NCBI RefSeq assembly: GCF_003814815.1
Contig: NZ_RKQQ01000002.1
Span: 372,001 to 436,000, forward strand
Origin: Salisediminibacterium halotolerans
GTDB taxonomy: Bacteria; Bacillota; Bacilli; Bacillales; Salisediminibacteriaceae
DNA: 64,000 nucleotides
Reading direction: 5' to 3'
This document shows, in pieces, positions 7,993 through 16,473 of this stretch. Every line of letters starts with the position of its first letter. The stretch's first letter is position 1. The notes beneath the pieces were generated by a model. That model saw only the letters and a program-made list of their open reading frames with translations. It was not told the DNA's origin and ran no database searches. Both the position numbers and the translations under genes were made by a program.

Positions 7993-8026
7993 CTGTACAA
8001 TATTTGTTTATGTATTATACAGTAAG
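7993..8026 (+). promoter_or_regulatory. Promoter of the crtN operon with candidate LitR/CarH operator
   Basis: CTGTAC (7993-7998) and TATACA (8016-8021), 17 nt apart, make a plausible SigA promoter. The 15-nt sequence TGTACAATATTTGTT (7994-8008) is shared exactly with the promoter of the other carotenoid operon. Read in 11-bp steps it gives TGTACAATATT, TGTTTATGTAT and TATACAGTAAG, direct repeats starting T-G/A-T. This is the arrangement I recall for CarH operators. CTGTACAAT and ATTATACAG also form an inverted repeat here. Confidence 0.55.
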
Positions 8027-8072
8027 GGTAAATAGTTTTTGAGAGAATCAGTCAATTGTTAGGGGATGAAGG

Positions 8073-9584
8073 ATGATGAAAAACGGACGGATCGCAATTA
8101 TTGGTGCAGGGCCGGGCGGGCTTGCAGCTGCAATGATATTAGCAGCAAGAGGAATGGATGTAACAATTTATGAAAAACAGCCGTATGTCGGCGGGCGCAC
8201 TTCCTCATTTACAGATAAAGGATTTACTTTTGATCTCGGTCCGACGTTTTTCAGTATGCCTTATATATTAGAAGAAATCTTTGATTCTGCCGGGAGAAAC
8301 TTGCACGATTATGTTACCCTTCATGAAATCGCGCCGATGTACACATTGAAGTTTGATGATATGACAATTCAAGCTTCACGGGAACCGGAAAAGATGAAAG
8401 CAGAAATTGCCCGGTTATTTCCCGGAAACGAACATAACTACGACCGGTTTATGAGCGATACGAGACGAAAAATGAGAGCGTTGACGCCAATTTTACAGAC
8501 CCCGTTTCCATCTTTGCTCGATTATATGCGTCCGCGAACGCTGCGGGTGCTTCCTGAGCTTGAACTCGGCAAAACGCTGTATGATGTTTTATCGAATTAT
8601 TTCGACGATGACCGGCTGAAACTTTCTTTTACGTTCCAATCGAAATATTTAGGAATGTCGCCGTGGGAATGCCCGGGTGCTTTCAGCATTCTTTCATTTA
8701 TGGAACATGAGTGGGGAATTTATCACCCTGCCGGAGGATTGAATCAATTAACGAAAGCGATGGCCGCTGTCGTTGAAGAATATGGCGGGACGATTCATTT
8801 AAATACGGGAGTTAAGCAATTTCTCCTTGATGAAAAACGGCGTGTAAAAGGGATTGAACTGGACAGCGGAGAAACGGTCGATACGGAGCATGTCATTATG
8901 AATGCAGATTTTGCAGATGGCATAAGTAAAATGATCCCCGACGCTGCGAGAAAAAAATACCGCGATGCCGATTTGGCGAAAAAGAAATACTCCTGTTCCA
9001 CCTTTATGATTTACGCCGGACTGAGTGAACGGATTCCGCTTGATCATCATACGATTTTGTTTGCGGAAGACTATAAAAAAAATGTTGAAGAGATTTCAGA
9101 TCACCTTATTCTATCTGATGACCCGTCTATCTATGTTCAGCACGCTTCAGCGACAGATGAGTCGGTAGCACCGGAAGGGAAGTCAGCTTTATATATCCTC
9201 GCCCCGGTCCCGAACAACTTCAGCGGGATTGATTGGGAACGTGAAAAAGAAACGTTTCGTCAATTAATCTGGAAACAAGTTGCAGCAAAAGCCGGCATTG
9301 ATAAGATTGAAGAACTGATTGAAACGGAAACGGTTTTGACACCGGCCGATTGGCAACAGCAAAAACACGTTTTTCAAGGTGCGACATTTAATCTTGCGCA
9401 CAATCTTCGTCAAATGATGTATTTCCGCCCTCATAATCAATATGAAGATGTCGACGGCCTCTGGCTTGTCGGCGGCGGGACACACCCGGGGAGCGGTTTG
9501 CCGACTATTTTCGAATCAGGCCGGATAACGGCGAATTTGCTGACAGACAGTTATAAGAAGACGGCGCGCAAGGAGGAGGCATAA
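8073..9584 (+). CDS. Carotenoid desaturase/oxidase, CrtI/CrtN family (third paralog)
   Basis: The 503-residue flavoprotein has the FAD motif IIGAGPGGLAAA at residues 8-19, GGRTSSF after it, and the C-terminal signature GGGTHPGSGLPTIFESGR. It belongs to the CrtI/CrtN family, which desaturates or oxidises linear carotenoids at the membrane. It differs clearly from the two other family members nearby (9584 and 12293) and is not the closest match to staphylococcal CrtN or CrtP, so it may be the third enzyme (CrtNc type) reported in halophilic bacilli. It is first in the operon and overlaps the next gene by one base (TAATG). AGGGGA sits 6 nt before the ATG at 8073; an ATG at 8076 is an alternative. 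Confidence 0.85.
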   Translation: MMKNGRIAIIGAGPGGLAAAMILAARGMDVTIYEKQPYVGGRTSSFTDKGFTFDLGPTFFSMPYILEEIFDSAGRNLHDYVTLHEIAPMYTLKFDDMTIQASREPEKMKAEIARLFPGNEHNYDRFMSDTRRKMRALTPILQTPFPSLLDYMRPRTLRVLPELELGKTLYDVLSNYFDDDRLKLSFTFQSKYLGMSPWECPGAFSILSFMEHEWGIYHPAGGLNQLTKAMAAVVEEYGGTIHLNTGVKQFLLDEKRRVKGIELDSGETVDTEHVIMNADFADGISKMIPDAARKKYRDADLAKKKYSCSTFMIYAGLSERIPLDHHTILFAEDYKKNVEEISDHLILSDDPSIYVQHASATDESVAPEGKSALYILAPVPNNFSGIDWEREKETFRQLIWKQVAAKAGIDKIEELIETETVLTPADWQQQKHVFQGATFNLAHNLRQMMYFRPHNQYEDVDGLWLVGGGTHPGSGLPTIFESGRITANLLTDSYKKTARKEEA

Positions 9585-11068
9585 TGAAGACGGCTGTTAT
9601 CGGCGGCGGCATCGGGGGAATGATTACCGCGCTTTACTTAGAGCAGCGAGGAGACGATGTGACGATATATGACGACAAAAGCCGCTTAGGCGGAAGGCTC
9701 GGCTTCGCTGAACACGAAAATTTTAAAATCGATATCGGCCCGACGATCGTGCTGTTGCCAGATATGATTGAAACAGTGTTAAATGATGTCGGGATCGACC
9801 CTGGCAAACTCAAAATGGAAAGAATTGATCCGGTTTACCCGCTCCATTTTCGGGATGGAACGACAATAACAAAATGGAGCGAGCCGAATAAACAGAAAGA
9901 AGAAATAGAGAGGCTTTTTCCCGGGGAAGGGAAAAATTTTACGAAATATATGGAAGATATGAATGAACGATTCACTGAGGGCAAGAAAGCGTTTCTCGAT
10001 AAATCCTTTGTGAGAAAACGCGCCTTTTGGACTAAAAATAACCTCCGTACTTTATATAAACTGCGGGCTTACCGCACTGTTGAACAGCAGGCGAAAAAAT
10101 ACTTCGACGAACAAAAGCTTCAAGAAGCTTTTTCGTTGCAGACTCTTTATATCGGGGGCTCGCCTGCATCGACACCTGCAATGTACTCATTGGTGCCCTT
10201 CAGCGAACATCAGCACGGGATTTGGTATATTCACGGGGGGTACGGGCGGTTAGCTGAGCTTCTCGCTGAAACGTTAACGTACCGAAATATTACTATTCAG
10301 CTCGAGACAAAAGTTCAAAATATCGAAATGGATGAGCAATTAAAGCGGGCGAAATCATTGGTCACAGATCGCGGCAGAGAAGTGTTTGACCGTTTCGTAT
10401 TAAACGGCGATTTTCCTGTTGCAGAAAAGCTTGTCAAAGAAAAGCCGTCGAGGTCTTATGAGCCGTCAAGCGGCTGTTTGCTGATGTTTTTTGGTTTGAA
10501 TGGAGTACTTCCGACAGATCATGTTCATCAATTTTTTATGGGCGATGAACTGCAAGAGCAAATGAACGATATTTTTCACCGCCGTGTTCTGCCTAAAGAC
10601 CCTTCGTTTTATGTGTTTAATCCATCATTAATTGATGATACGTTAGCTCCGAAAGGTCAATCTTCTGTGTATATTTTAGTGCCGGTTCCTGCAGCCTGCT
10701 ATAACATTTCGCGCAGTGAATACTTGCAATTAGCGGAAAAAATTATCGGAGAAGTGACCGAACGTGTCGACCCCGAATTTCGGGAAAAAATTGTTTGGCA
10801 GGAAACACGCACCCCGCTTGAAGCTGAAAACGAGGGGATGTTTGCCGGAGGAAGTTTCGGTTTGGCGCCGACACTGCTGCAATCAGGAGTATTTCGTCCG
10901 CAAGTAAAGCCCTATGAATATGAAAATATTTATGCAGTCGGGGCATCTGTTCATCCGGGGGGCGGAATTCCGATTGTTATGCACGGCGCAAAACTTTTAG
11001 CCGAGTGGATTAACGAAGAAGAAAAATACAATACAGGTGTTGGGCAGAAAAATGAGGTGAAATTATGA
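9584..11068 (+). CDS. crtN: 4,4'-diapophytoene (dehydrosqualene) desaturase
   Basis: The protein matches staphylococcal CrtN in landmarks: FAD motif VIGGGIGGM at the N-terminus, QTLYIGGSPASTPAMYSLVP in the middle, and SFGLAPTLLQSGVFRP with GASVHPGGGIPIV at the end. It should introduce the conjugated double bonds into 4,4'-diapophytoene to give yellow to orange C30 carotenes. Its 494 residues are the usual length. GGAGG precedes the ATG. It overlaps the upstream gene by one base and crtM by four (ATGA), so the three are translated together. Confidence 0.88.
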   Translation: MKTAVIGGGIGGMITALYLEQRGDDVTIYDDKSRLGGRLGFAEHENFKIDIGPTIVLLPDMIETVLNDVGIDPGKLKMERIDPVYPLHFRDGTTITKWSEPNKQKEEIERLFPGEGKNFTKYMEDMNERFTEGKKAFLDKSFVRKRAFWTKNNLRTLYKLRAYRTVEQQAKKYFDEQKLQEAFSLQTLYIGGSPASTPAMYSLVPFSEHQHGIWYIHGGYGRLAELLAETLTYRNITIQLETKVQNIEMDEQLKRAKSLVTDRGREVFDRFVLNGDFPVAEKLVKEKPSRSYEPSSGCLLMFFGLNGVLPTDHVHQFFMGDELQEQMNDIFHRRVLPKDPSFYVFNPSLIDDTLAPKGQSSVYILVPVPAACYNISRSEYLQLAEKIIGEVTERVDPEFREKIVWQETRTPLEAENEGMFAGGSFGLAPTLLQSGVFRPQVKPYEYENIYAVGASVHPGGGIPIVMHGAKLLAEWINEEEKYNTGVGQKNEVKL

Positions 11069-11904
11069 ACATAAACGAAGCTTACGCCCAGTGTAAAGAA
11101 ATTATTGATCATCATTCAAAAACTTTTTCGCGTGCTTTTCAACATTTGCCTCAAATGAAACGCAGGGGAGTTTGGGCTGTTTATGCTTTTTGCCGAACGG
11201 CAGATGATATAGTTGATGAAGGCGAAAATGCTGAAGAAGAACTGGCTTTTTTCCGCGAGCAGTTAACGCGCTTTAAAAAAGGAGAACGCCCAGCAAACAC
11301 GGCGCTGTGGATCGCTTTGGAAGATACATTTACCAGATTCGATTTCTCATTCCAACCCTTCTTTGACATGCTCGACGGACAGCACATGGACTTAACGAAG
11401 ACGCGGTATCACACAATCGAAGAGGTATTTTATTATTCTTACCATGTGGCGGGCACCGTCGGTTTAATGCTTTTACCGATCTTGGCACCCGGGCGAGAAA
11501 AAGAACTCTATAACAGCGCTGTTCACCTTGGCTATGCGATGCAGATCACAAACATTTTGAGAGATATCGGCGAGGACGCCGGGCGAGGCAGAATTTACAT
11601 ACCGGAAGAGCGCATGAGTAAACATGGCTATTCCGAAGAACAGCTTCAGCAAGGCTTAGTAAATCAGTCATTTATCAATCTATGGGAAGAAATGGCACGA
11701 GAAGCGGAACAAGAGTATGAAAAGGGACTCGCTTATATTGAAAACTATCCGCGAAATGCGCGAATACCGGTAAAAGCGGCAGCGCTCTTTTACCGCGAAA
11801 TATTACAGGTGGTACGCAAAGAAAACTACAATGTGTTTCAACGGCGCGTATTCGTTTCTGTGGAAGAAAAACAGCAATTATTCCATTCACTTATCGAAAC
11901 ATAA
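11065..11904 (+). CDS. crtM: 4,4'-diapophytoene (dehydrosqualene) synthase
   Basis: A trans-isoprenyl diphosphate synthase of the squalene/phytoene synthase family, condensing two farnesyl diphosphates to start the C30 pathway. Both Mg-binding aspartate motifs are present: D47-D48-x2-D51 (ADDIVDE) and D167-x3-D171 (RDIGEDA). The 279-residue length and the coupling to a CrtN-type desaturase favour C30 over C40 synthesis; no geranylgeranyl diphosphate synthase is in the cluster. Translation is coupled to crtN by an ATGA overlap. The operon ends directly before repeat copy A. Confidence 0.92.
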   Translation: MNINEAYAQCKEIIDHHSKTFSRAFQHLPQMKRRGVWAVYAFCRTADDIVDEGENAEEELAFFREQLTRFKKGERPANTALWIALEDTFTRFDFSFQPFFDMLDGQHMDLTKTRYHTIEEVFYYSYHVAGTVGLMLLPILAPGREKELYNSAVHLGYAMQITNILRDIGEDAGRGRIYIPEERMSKHGYSEEQLQQGLVNQSFINLWEEMAREAEQEYEKGLAYIENYPRNARIPVKAAALFYREILQVVRKENYNVFQRRVFVSVEEKQQLFHSLIET

Positions 11905-11908
11905 GGCT

Positions 11909-12277
11909 CAGACTGTTTAAAAAAGTCACGACATCGATAGATGTTAGCTTGTTTAAAGATCGGATGACGACGCATCGTCCGGCTTATTCCCTGCGGGCGA
12001 GCGCCGAGCCGCTTCGGGCTGACGCCCTGCAGGGTCTCGTCTATCTCGCTATCCCGCAGGAGAAAGCCGGGATGCTGGGTCATCCTCTTTTTTGAAGCGA
12101 GTTTATTGATAAAAAAGAAGCCATGCATCCACTCCTCCGACGCCTCCGGGAAAGCAAGAGACGAAGATCCGGATTCGGCGGTCTAAGACCGCCGAATGCT
12201 AGCTGAGTCCTTGCCCGGGGCAAGCGGAGGGTAGTGGATTCATGGCTGACATAAAAATATAGTTTGTCTACAGCCTG
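11909..12277 (-). repeat. Terminator-associated repeat, copy A (reverse orientation)
   Basis: About 370 bp of non-coding DNA between the converging crt operons, matching copies B, C and D in reverse orientation. It has the end sequence with GTAGACAAA (minus strand, near 12260-12272), a long palindromic module (CATGAATCCAC pairing with GTGGATGCATG), the strong hairpin formed by ATTCGGCGGTCT and AGACCGCCGAAT, and the internal GC-rich segment CCGAAGCGGCTCGGCGC. The end next to crtM has decayed (TTTTTTAAACAGTCTG instead of TTTGTCAACACTCT) and no second terminator hairpin is left on that side. The reading frame inside it (near 11838-12128, minus) is taken as non-coding. Confidence 0.85.
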
Positions 12278-12309
12278 AGAACCTCTGAATAATCAGAGGT
12301 TCTTTTTTG
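12278..12309. terminator. Terminator hairpin at the end of the cruF-crtP operon
   Basis: A perfect 11-bp stem (AGAACCTCTGA with TCAGAGGTTCT, loop ATAA) contains the stop codon of the crtP-like gene. The T-run lies on the plus-strand side (TTTTTT), so it would stop transcription coming through the repeat from crtM. Confidence 0.8.
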
Positions 12310-13771
12310 CTAAATTGATCATTTGATCGGCTGCGTTTAGGCCGCTGATCACGACCATCGGTGATCCTCCGCCAGGGTGTGTACTGCCGCCGGCAAAAAA
12401 TAAATTGCCGACTTCTTGTGATCGGTTGAACGGTCGGAGAAACGTATCTTTGCGTTTATTTGATGCCCCTCCGTATAAAGCTCCCCGGTAAGCGTGAAAT
12501 GATGCCGCGATGGTTTTCGGATCGACTGTTTGCGATTCAATCAGGTTTTGGCGAATCGGCAGACCTTTCGCCTCCAGCTGATTGAACAGCTGCTCCTGGA
12601 CTTTATCGGCCTCTAGGGCAGATTTGCCGTCATGAGACAGCGGCGGGGCATTGACAAGGATGAATAAATTATCGCCATCGGGAGATCGCTCAGTTTCTGT
12701 TTTGCTGGACGTGCAGATGTAGACCGTCGGATCTTTGCCGTATTTGCCGCGTTCAAAAATATCTGCAAATTCTTCTTTAGAACGGTCACTGAAAAAGACG
12801 TGATGATGATGCAGATCAAGACGGCGGTTCAGTGCAGCCATGGTAACGAAAGCTGATACGGAAGGTTCAGGAAGCTTTTTTTTAGACGGAGCGCGCAGGT
12901 CTTTAAGCAATCTCGGCACTTGTGTAATCAGATCGCCGTTTAATAACACAGCATCTGCCGGATAACTAGCGCCTGATGAAGTGACGACGTGCGTTGCCGT
13001 TTGGTTGTGAGTCTCAATTTTTTCTGCTTCCGTGTCTGTATATACCGTTGCCCCTAAATCGATTGCGGCCTGGTAAAATCCCTCGGCAATTTTCCTGTTG
13101 CCGCCTAATGTATAATAAACGCCGTCATTCATTTCAAGGTGACCGATCAGACCAAATGTTGCCGGAGCATGGAAAGGAGATGAACCGATATAAGTGGCAT
13201 AGCGGTTGAAAGCGCGAATAATACGTTCATCTTTGAAATATTTACGGTGAAAACGGTCTAAAGATTCAAAGGGACGTGCACGCATCATCGCAAATCCGAG
13301 CGGCGGGTTCAGATAATCCCGCCACGATGAAAAAGTGCGGTGAAAAAAGTGCTTGTCGGCCAATTCGTAAAGTGACTGAACGTCTTTTAAATACGCCGGA
13401 TAACGTTGAGCAGACTTTTCGTCAATCTGCCGGAGATTTTCTGTCATTTCGTCTGGATCGGAAGACATCATAAGCGTTGAACCGTCAGAGAATTGATTTT
13501 TGGTATGCCGTGTCAGTTTGATCATTGTAAAATAACGGTCGGGATTTAAACCCGCCTCAGATAAAACCGATTTAAAAACGTGCGGCATCGTAATCGTATT
13601 CGGACCAAAATCAAATGAATGCGTTCCGAGCTTTCGCTCATGCAGTTTTCCCCCGGCTGTCGGCCGCTTTTCCAGCACGGTCGTCTCGATCCCTTGAGAT
13701 TGCAAACGTATAGCTGCAGCAAGTCCCCCGAGACCGGCACCGATAATGACAACTTTTTTAATCTGATTCAT
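12293..13771 (-). CDS. crtP: CrtP/CrtNb-type diaponeurosporene/diapolycopene oxidase
   Basis: A CrtN-family flavoprotein of 492 residues whose landmarks fit staphylococcal CrtP: FAD motif VIIGAGLGGLAAAIRL, YIGSSPFHAPATF, GALYGGASNKRKDTFLRP and GGSTHPGGGSPMVVISG. CrtP-type enzymes oxidise the terminal methyl of the C30 chain to an aldehyde or acid. The start is the ATG at 13771, which overlaps the stop of the glycosyltransferase gene as ATGA; the open frame to 14095 merely runs through that gene. Fourth and last gene of the minus-strand operon. Which of the three paralogs does each oxidation cannot be settled from sequence alone. Confidence 0.82.
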   Translation of the reverse strand: MNQIKKVVIIGAGLGGLAAAIRLQSQGIETTVLEKRPTAGGKLHERKLGTHSFDFGPNTITMPHVFKSVLSEAGLNPDRYFTMIKLTRHTKNQFSDGSTLMMSSDPDEMTENLRQIDEKSAQRYPAYLKDVQSLYELADKHFFHRTFSSWRDYLNPPLGFAMMRARPFESLDRFHRKYFKDERIIRAFNRYATYIGSSPFHAPATFGLIGHLEMNDGVYYTLGGNRKIAEGFYQAAIDLGATVYTDTEAEKIETHNQTATHVVTSSGASYPADAVLLNGDLITQVPRLLKDLRAPSKKKLPEPSVSAFVTMAALNRRLDLHHHHVFFSDRSKEEFADIFERGKYGKDPTVYICTSSKTETERSPDGDNLFILVNAPPLSHDGKSALEADKVQEQLFNQLEAKGLPIRQNLIESQTVDPKTIAASFHAYRGALYGGASNKRKDTFLRPFNRSQEVGNLFFAGGSTHPGGGSPMVVISGLNAADQMINLAKKNL

Positions 13772-14868
13772 TGATATGAACGCCCCTTCCAGCTGAACCC
13801 GCGTTTTGAACGGTCTAAATAAGCAGAATAGAATAACAGTGCGATTAATAGTGCAAATGAAACAGGTGTGAACAGAGCAAGCCATTTTTTTTGTCCGGTT
13901 ATAAGATCGACAGAAAATTTCATCAGCACGCTCAAAACGAATGGTGCGGCGTAAATCGCTTGTCCGGAAACGAGGCTGACGGGCAAGAGCAAGATCGGAA
14001 AGACGAAGAAAAGAAAGTAAAAAATAACGAGTGCTGCTCCAAGCGTCATTCGCCTGCCGATGCCGGGAAAGCTGTTTTTCGAAAATCCGTTCCATACATC
14101 CCGGTCATTATCGTACATGTAGCAATCGACTGTTTTAGTCGGATTCGTAAGCCGTGAATACCAGCCGGCTTTTTTGATGTTCCGCGTCAAATGAACATCT
14201 TCGACTAACGAGTGTTTAACAGCTTCATGGCCTCCCGCCGCCCGATAAGCTTCAGCACGAAACATCATAAAAGCGCCGTGAGAAGCTGAAGCGGCCGGCC
14301 ATTTTGTCCAGTTGGCGAACGGGATCGGCAAATGCATGAAAATAATCATGTGCTGCAGCGGGACGATAAAGTGTGCGAGTATTCCTTTCAACGGATAATG
14401 AGGAAAGCCGCTGATAAGACCGGCAGTTTTCTTCATATGAGACAGCGCTTGTTCAATCAGATCCGGCGTAAAACGAACGTCGGCATCCAAAAAGAGAAAA
14501 AACTCGCCCTTTGCGTGCTCGCTTAATTGCTTGCACGCATGCACTTTTCCTACCCAGCCGTCAGGTAAATCAGCACCGTTGATAACTGTGAACCGTCGAT
14601 CGCTGTCAATCGTTTCGAAGAGCAATTCATTTGTTCGATCTGTCGAATGGTCATCTAGAATGATGCATTCAACATTCGGGTATGTGAGTGCTTTGCAAGA
14701 AGCGATGCACCCCGCAACATTCTGTGCTTCATTGCGCATGGGAATCAAGACCGAAACGGCGGGGGTTTCTTCGATTGCCAAAACAGGCCGGTCAAGGCGG
14801 GGGAGGAGCAGGCCGTTAATAATGATCCATAATAACAGTATAAGCTGTACAGAAACAAACAGAGTCAT
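13768..14868 (-). CDS. crtQ: Family 2 glycosyltransferase, CrtQ-like
   Basis: The protein has one N-terminal membrane segment, a GT-A domain with VSVLIPMRNEAQNV, DDHSTD, the DxD-like LDADVRF and the acidic EDVHL motif, then three or four C-terminal membrane segments. This is the architecture of CrtQ, which puts glucose on an oxidised or hydroxylated C30 carotenoid from UDP-glucose at the membrane. 366 residues is close to the staphylococcal enzyme. It sits between the acyltransferase and the CrtP-type oxidase with ATGA overlaps on both sides, so the four genes form one tightly coupled unit. Confidence 0.85.
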   Translation of the reverse strand: MTLFVSVQLILLLWIIINGLLLPRLDRPVLAIEETPAVSVLIPMRNEAQNVAGCIASCKALTYPNVECIILDDHSTDRTNELLFETIDSDRRFTVINGADLPDGWVGKVHACKQLSEHAKGEFFLFLDADVRFTPDLIEQALSHMKKTAGLISGFPHYPLKGILAHFIVPLQHMIIFMHLPIPFANWTKWPAASASHGAFMMFRAEAYRAAGGHEAVKHSLVEDVHLTRNIKKAGWYSRLTNPTKTVDCYMYDNDRDVWNGFSKNSFPGIGRRMTLGAALVIFYFLFFVFPILLLPVSLVSGQAIYAAPFVLSVLMKFSVDLITGQKKWLALFTPVSFALLIALLFYSAYLDRSKRGFSWKGRSYQ

Positions 14869-15599
14869 TGCACTCCCCCCCGGCTCAGCATCTTTTTCAT
14901 TTTTTCGAATCGCTCGGCAACTCCTGCCCGTCCGCTCAGTACCGGTTCAAATAACGGATCATTCGGGCCGCTTAAAATACGTTCTCTCAATGTATCAACC
15001 GTTTTTTCGAGTCCGCTTTCTAACACGGCTGTCTTTTCCTTAAGTTTCAGCTTTTCATGAAAGACGATCGGATCATCGATATGAATAAACCAATCCGGCT
15101 TTTGATGATGGAAAAGACCGTGATAAAATCCGATTGGAATAACGGGTGTGGCAGGCAGCTTGTCTAAGAGATAAGAGGTGCCGTCATAAAAATGAACAGG
15201 CCGCTGCTCAAGCGGTGTTTCATCGCCTTGAGGAAAAATAAAGACGTGTTTACCCGTCTGCAATTCTTCTGCAGCATATTGAAGCGAAGCAACTATTTTT
15301 TTCGGCGAGGATGAATCAATCGAAAACGCTCCGAGTTTACGAAAGAAAGGGAAGCGCTGAAGACCGTCTTCACTCATCATGGCTCTGCCGTTAAGTTGAA
15401 GAACGTTTTGATTTAAATAGAAAAGAATAATCGCATCCCACCAAGATGAATGATTGATAATGTAAATCGCCGGAATATCCGGAGGGGGGCGATAACTGTC
15501 GGTTGTAATAGCAATGCGGCGAAAATGCTTTTGCAACAAAAATTTTGTGTAAAAGCAAAACAGCTTCTCAAAATACGGGTTAGGCGCTGCCTTTATCAT
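14865..15599 (-). CDS. 1-acyl-glycerol-3-phosphate acyltransferase-like protein (CrtO-like)
   Basis: PlsC-type acyltransferase with the catalytic H-x4-D motif in NHSSWWDA near residue 50 and the second conserved block IFPQGDETP, where the usual PEGT is replaced by PQGD. In C30 carotenoid clusters a protein of this role (CrtO) esterifies the sugar of the glycosylated carotenoid with a fatty acid. A role in ordinary phospholipid synthesis is possible but its place between the hydratase and glycosyltransferase genes, with ATGA overlaps, argues for carotenoid tailoring. Confidence 0.78.
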   Translation of the reverse strand: MIKAAPNPYFEKLFCFYTKFLLQKHFRRIAITTDSYRPPPDIPAIYIINHSSWWDAIILFYLNQNVLQLNGRAMMSEDGLQRFPFFRKLGAFSIDSSSPKKIVASLQYAAEELQTGKHVFIFPQGDETPLEQRPVHFYDGTSYLLDKLPATPVIPIGFYHGLFHHQKPDWFIHIDDPIVFHEKLKLKEKTAVLESGLEKTVDTLRERILSGPNDPLFEPVLSGRAGVAERFEKMKKMLSRGGVQ

Positions 15600-16378
15600 T
15601 TACGTCCGCCTTTCATGATATAATAAATGCCGTAGTAAACAGCTGTTAACGAAAGGGATAAGACAGGTGCTAACATGAGACCGTGTGCGAATGCGACAAT
15701 AATAAACATGCCGTTCATCATTCCGAAAAGCCAGATCATTCGGTTTTTCCACGGACGTGAGCGTCGGTTCGTCCAAGACGTTCCCCGCGAAAAAAGGGCA
15801 TAAAGCACTAAGTGAAGAATAAAGGAAAGTATAAACCAACCGAGAAAGTTCGAAAAAGGTATGCCGTAATACAAACCGCTCTCATGCCATACCCAATACT
15901 GTTTGACTTCATAGGCGACCGGATCGATAATTAAATCGAGTGATACAGCAATAATCGCTCCGTATAAGGCATAGACGAGTCCGGGCAATTTCGGTACGAT
16001 AGATATGATTCCTGAGGCCATAACGTGAGACACAGCCATAACCATCACCCAGGCAAAGCCGATTGTAATCGGTACACCGGCAACTTTAGGACCGAAATCG
16101 CCTAAGTATGTATATTCTCCGAAGAACAGACCAGTGTGCACACCGAAGCTTTCGATTGCCATTGAAAGAATGAAAATGACAGCGATAGCAAAGATTCCGG
16201 ACAATTTCGAGCTGCTTCTGTAAAAAAACAACATGGAAACAACCCCAGAAGTAATTAAAAACACAACGTTTGCCCATTCAAGCCACGGCGGAACAAGGCT
16301 GAAAGAGAGTAGGAAAACGCCGATGACATACCATATTGTAAAAAACTGAAAAATACGTCGGTCGAAATTCGTTTCCAT
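15596..16378 (-). CDS. cruF: CruF-type carotenoid hydratase (DUF422 membrane protein)
   Basis: A membrane protein with about seven hydrophobic segments and the family landmarks FGVHTGLFFGEYTY, GVPITIGFAW and DLIIDPVA, which I associate with the CruF / bisanhydrobacterioruberin hydratase family. These enzymes add water to the terminal isopropylidene group of a carotenoid, making the tertiary hydroxyl that is then glycosylated. The ATG at 16378 is the start: AGGAGG ends 8 nt upstream, while the in-frame GTG at 16387 is part of that ribosome binding site. It is first in the minus-strand operon, directly behind the LitR-like operator. Confidence 0.82.
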   Translation of the reverse strand: METNFDRRIFQFFTIWYVIGVFLLSFSLVPPWLEWANVVFLITSGVVSMLFFYRSSSKLSGIFAIAVIFILSMAIESFGVHTGLFFGEYTYLGDFGPKVAGVPITIGFAWVMVMAVSHVMASGIISIVPKLPGLVYALYGAIIAVSLDLIIDPVAYEVKQYWVWHESGLYYGIPFSNFLGWFILSFILHLVLYALFSRGTSWTNRRSRPWKNRMIWLFGMMNGMFIIVAFAHGLMLAPVLSLSLTAVYYGIYYIMKGGRK

Positions 16379-16391
16379 GTCCGGCACCTCC

Positions 16392-16436
16392 TGTAATGTA
16401 TAGTTAAATTATAGCTGAGGAACAAATATTGTACAA
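16392..16436 (-). promoter_or_regulatory. Promoter of the cruF operon with candidate LitR/CarH operator
   Basis: On the minus strand TTGTAC (16436-16431) and TATAAT (16413-16408), 17 nt apart, form a strong SigA promoter. The 15-nt TGTACAATATTTGTT (16435-16421) is identical to that in the crtN promoter and at the same place relative to the -35. Read in 11-bp steps it continues TGTTCCTCAGC, TATAATTTAAC, TATACATTACA, giving four tandem repeats that begin T-G/A-T and span -35 to the start site. Confidence 0.6.
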
Positions 16437-16473
16437 GTTCAGGTTGATTTCTGGTAAGAAGGGAATGATCATA

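Noticed and set aside
11838-12128. Open frames inside the repeats (11838-12128 minus, 36963-37145 plus, 56470-56682 minus) with similar peptides containing SPKRLGAR
   Set aside because: The likeness follows from DNA-level identity of the repeats; frames differ in strand, length and start between copies, have no ribosome binding sites and break in the short copy.
8073-13771. The three CrtN-like genes as recent duplicates or an assembly artefact
   Set aside because: Their protein sequences differ throughout and each resembles a different known subtype; there is no long DNA identity between them.
13772-14095. N-terminal extension of the crtP-like frame by about 108 residues
   Set aside because: The extension runs through the glycosyltransferase gene in another frame; the ATGA overlap at 13768-13771 and the FAD motif right after the ATG at 13771 mark the true start.
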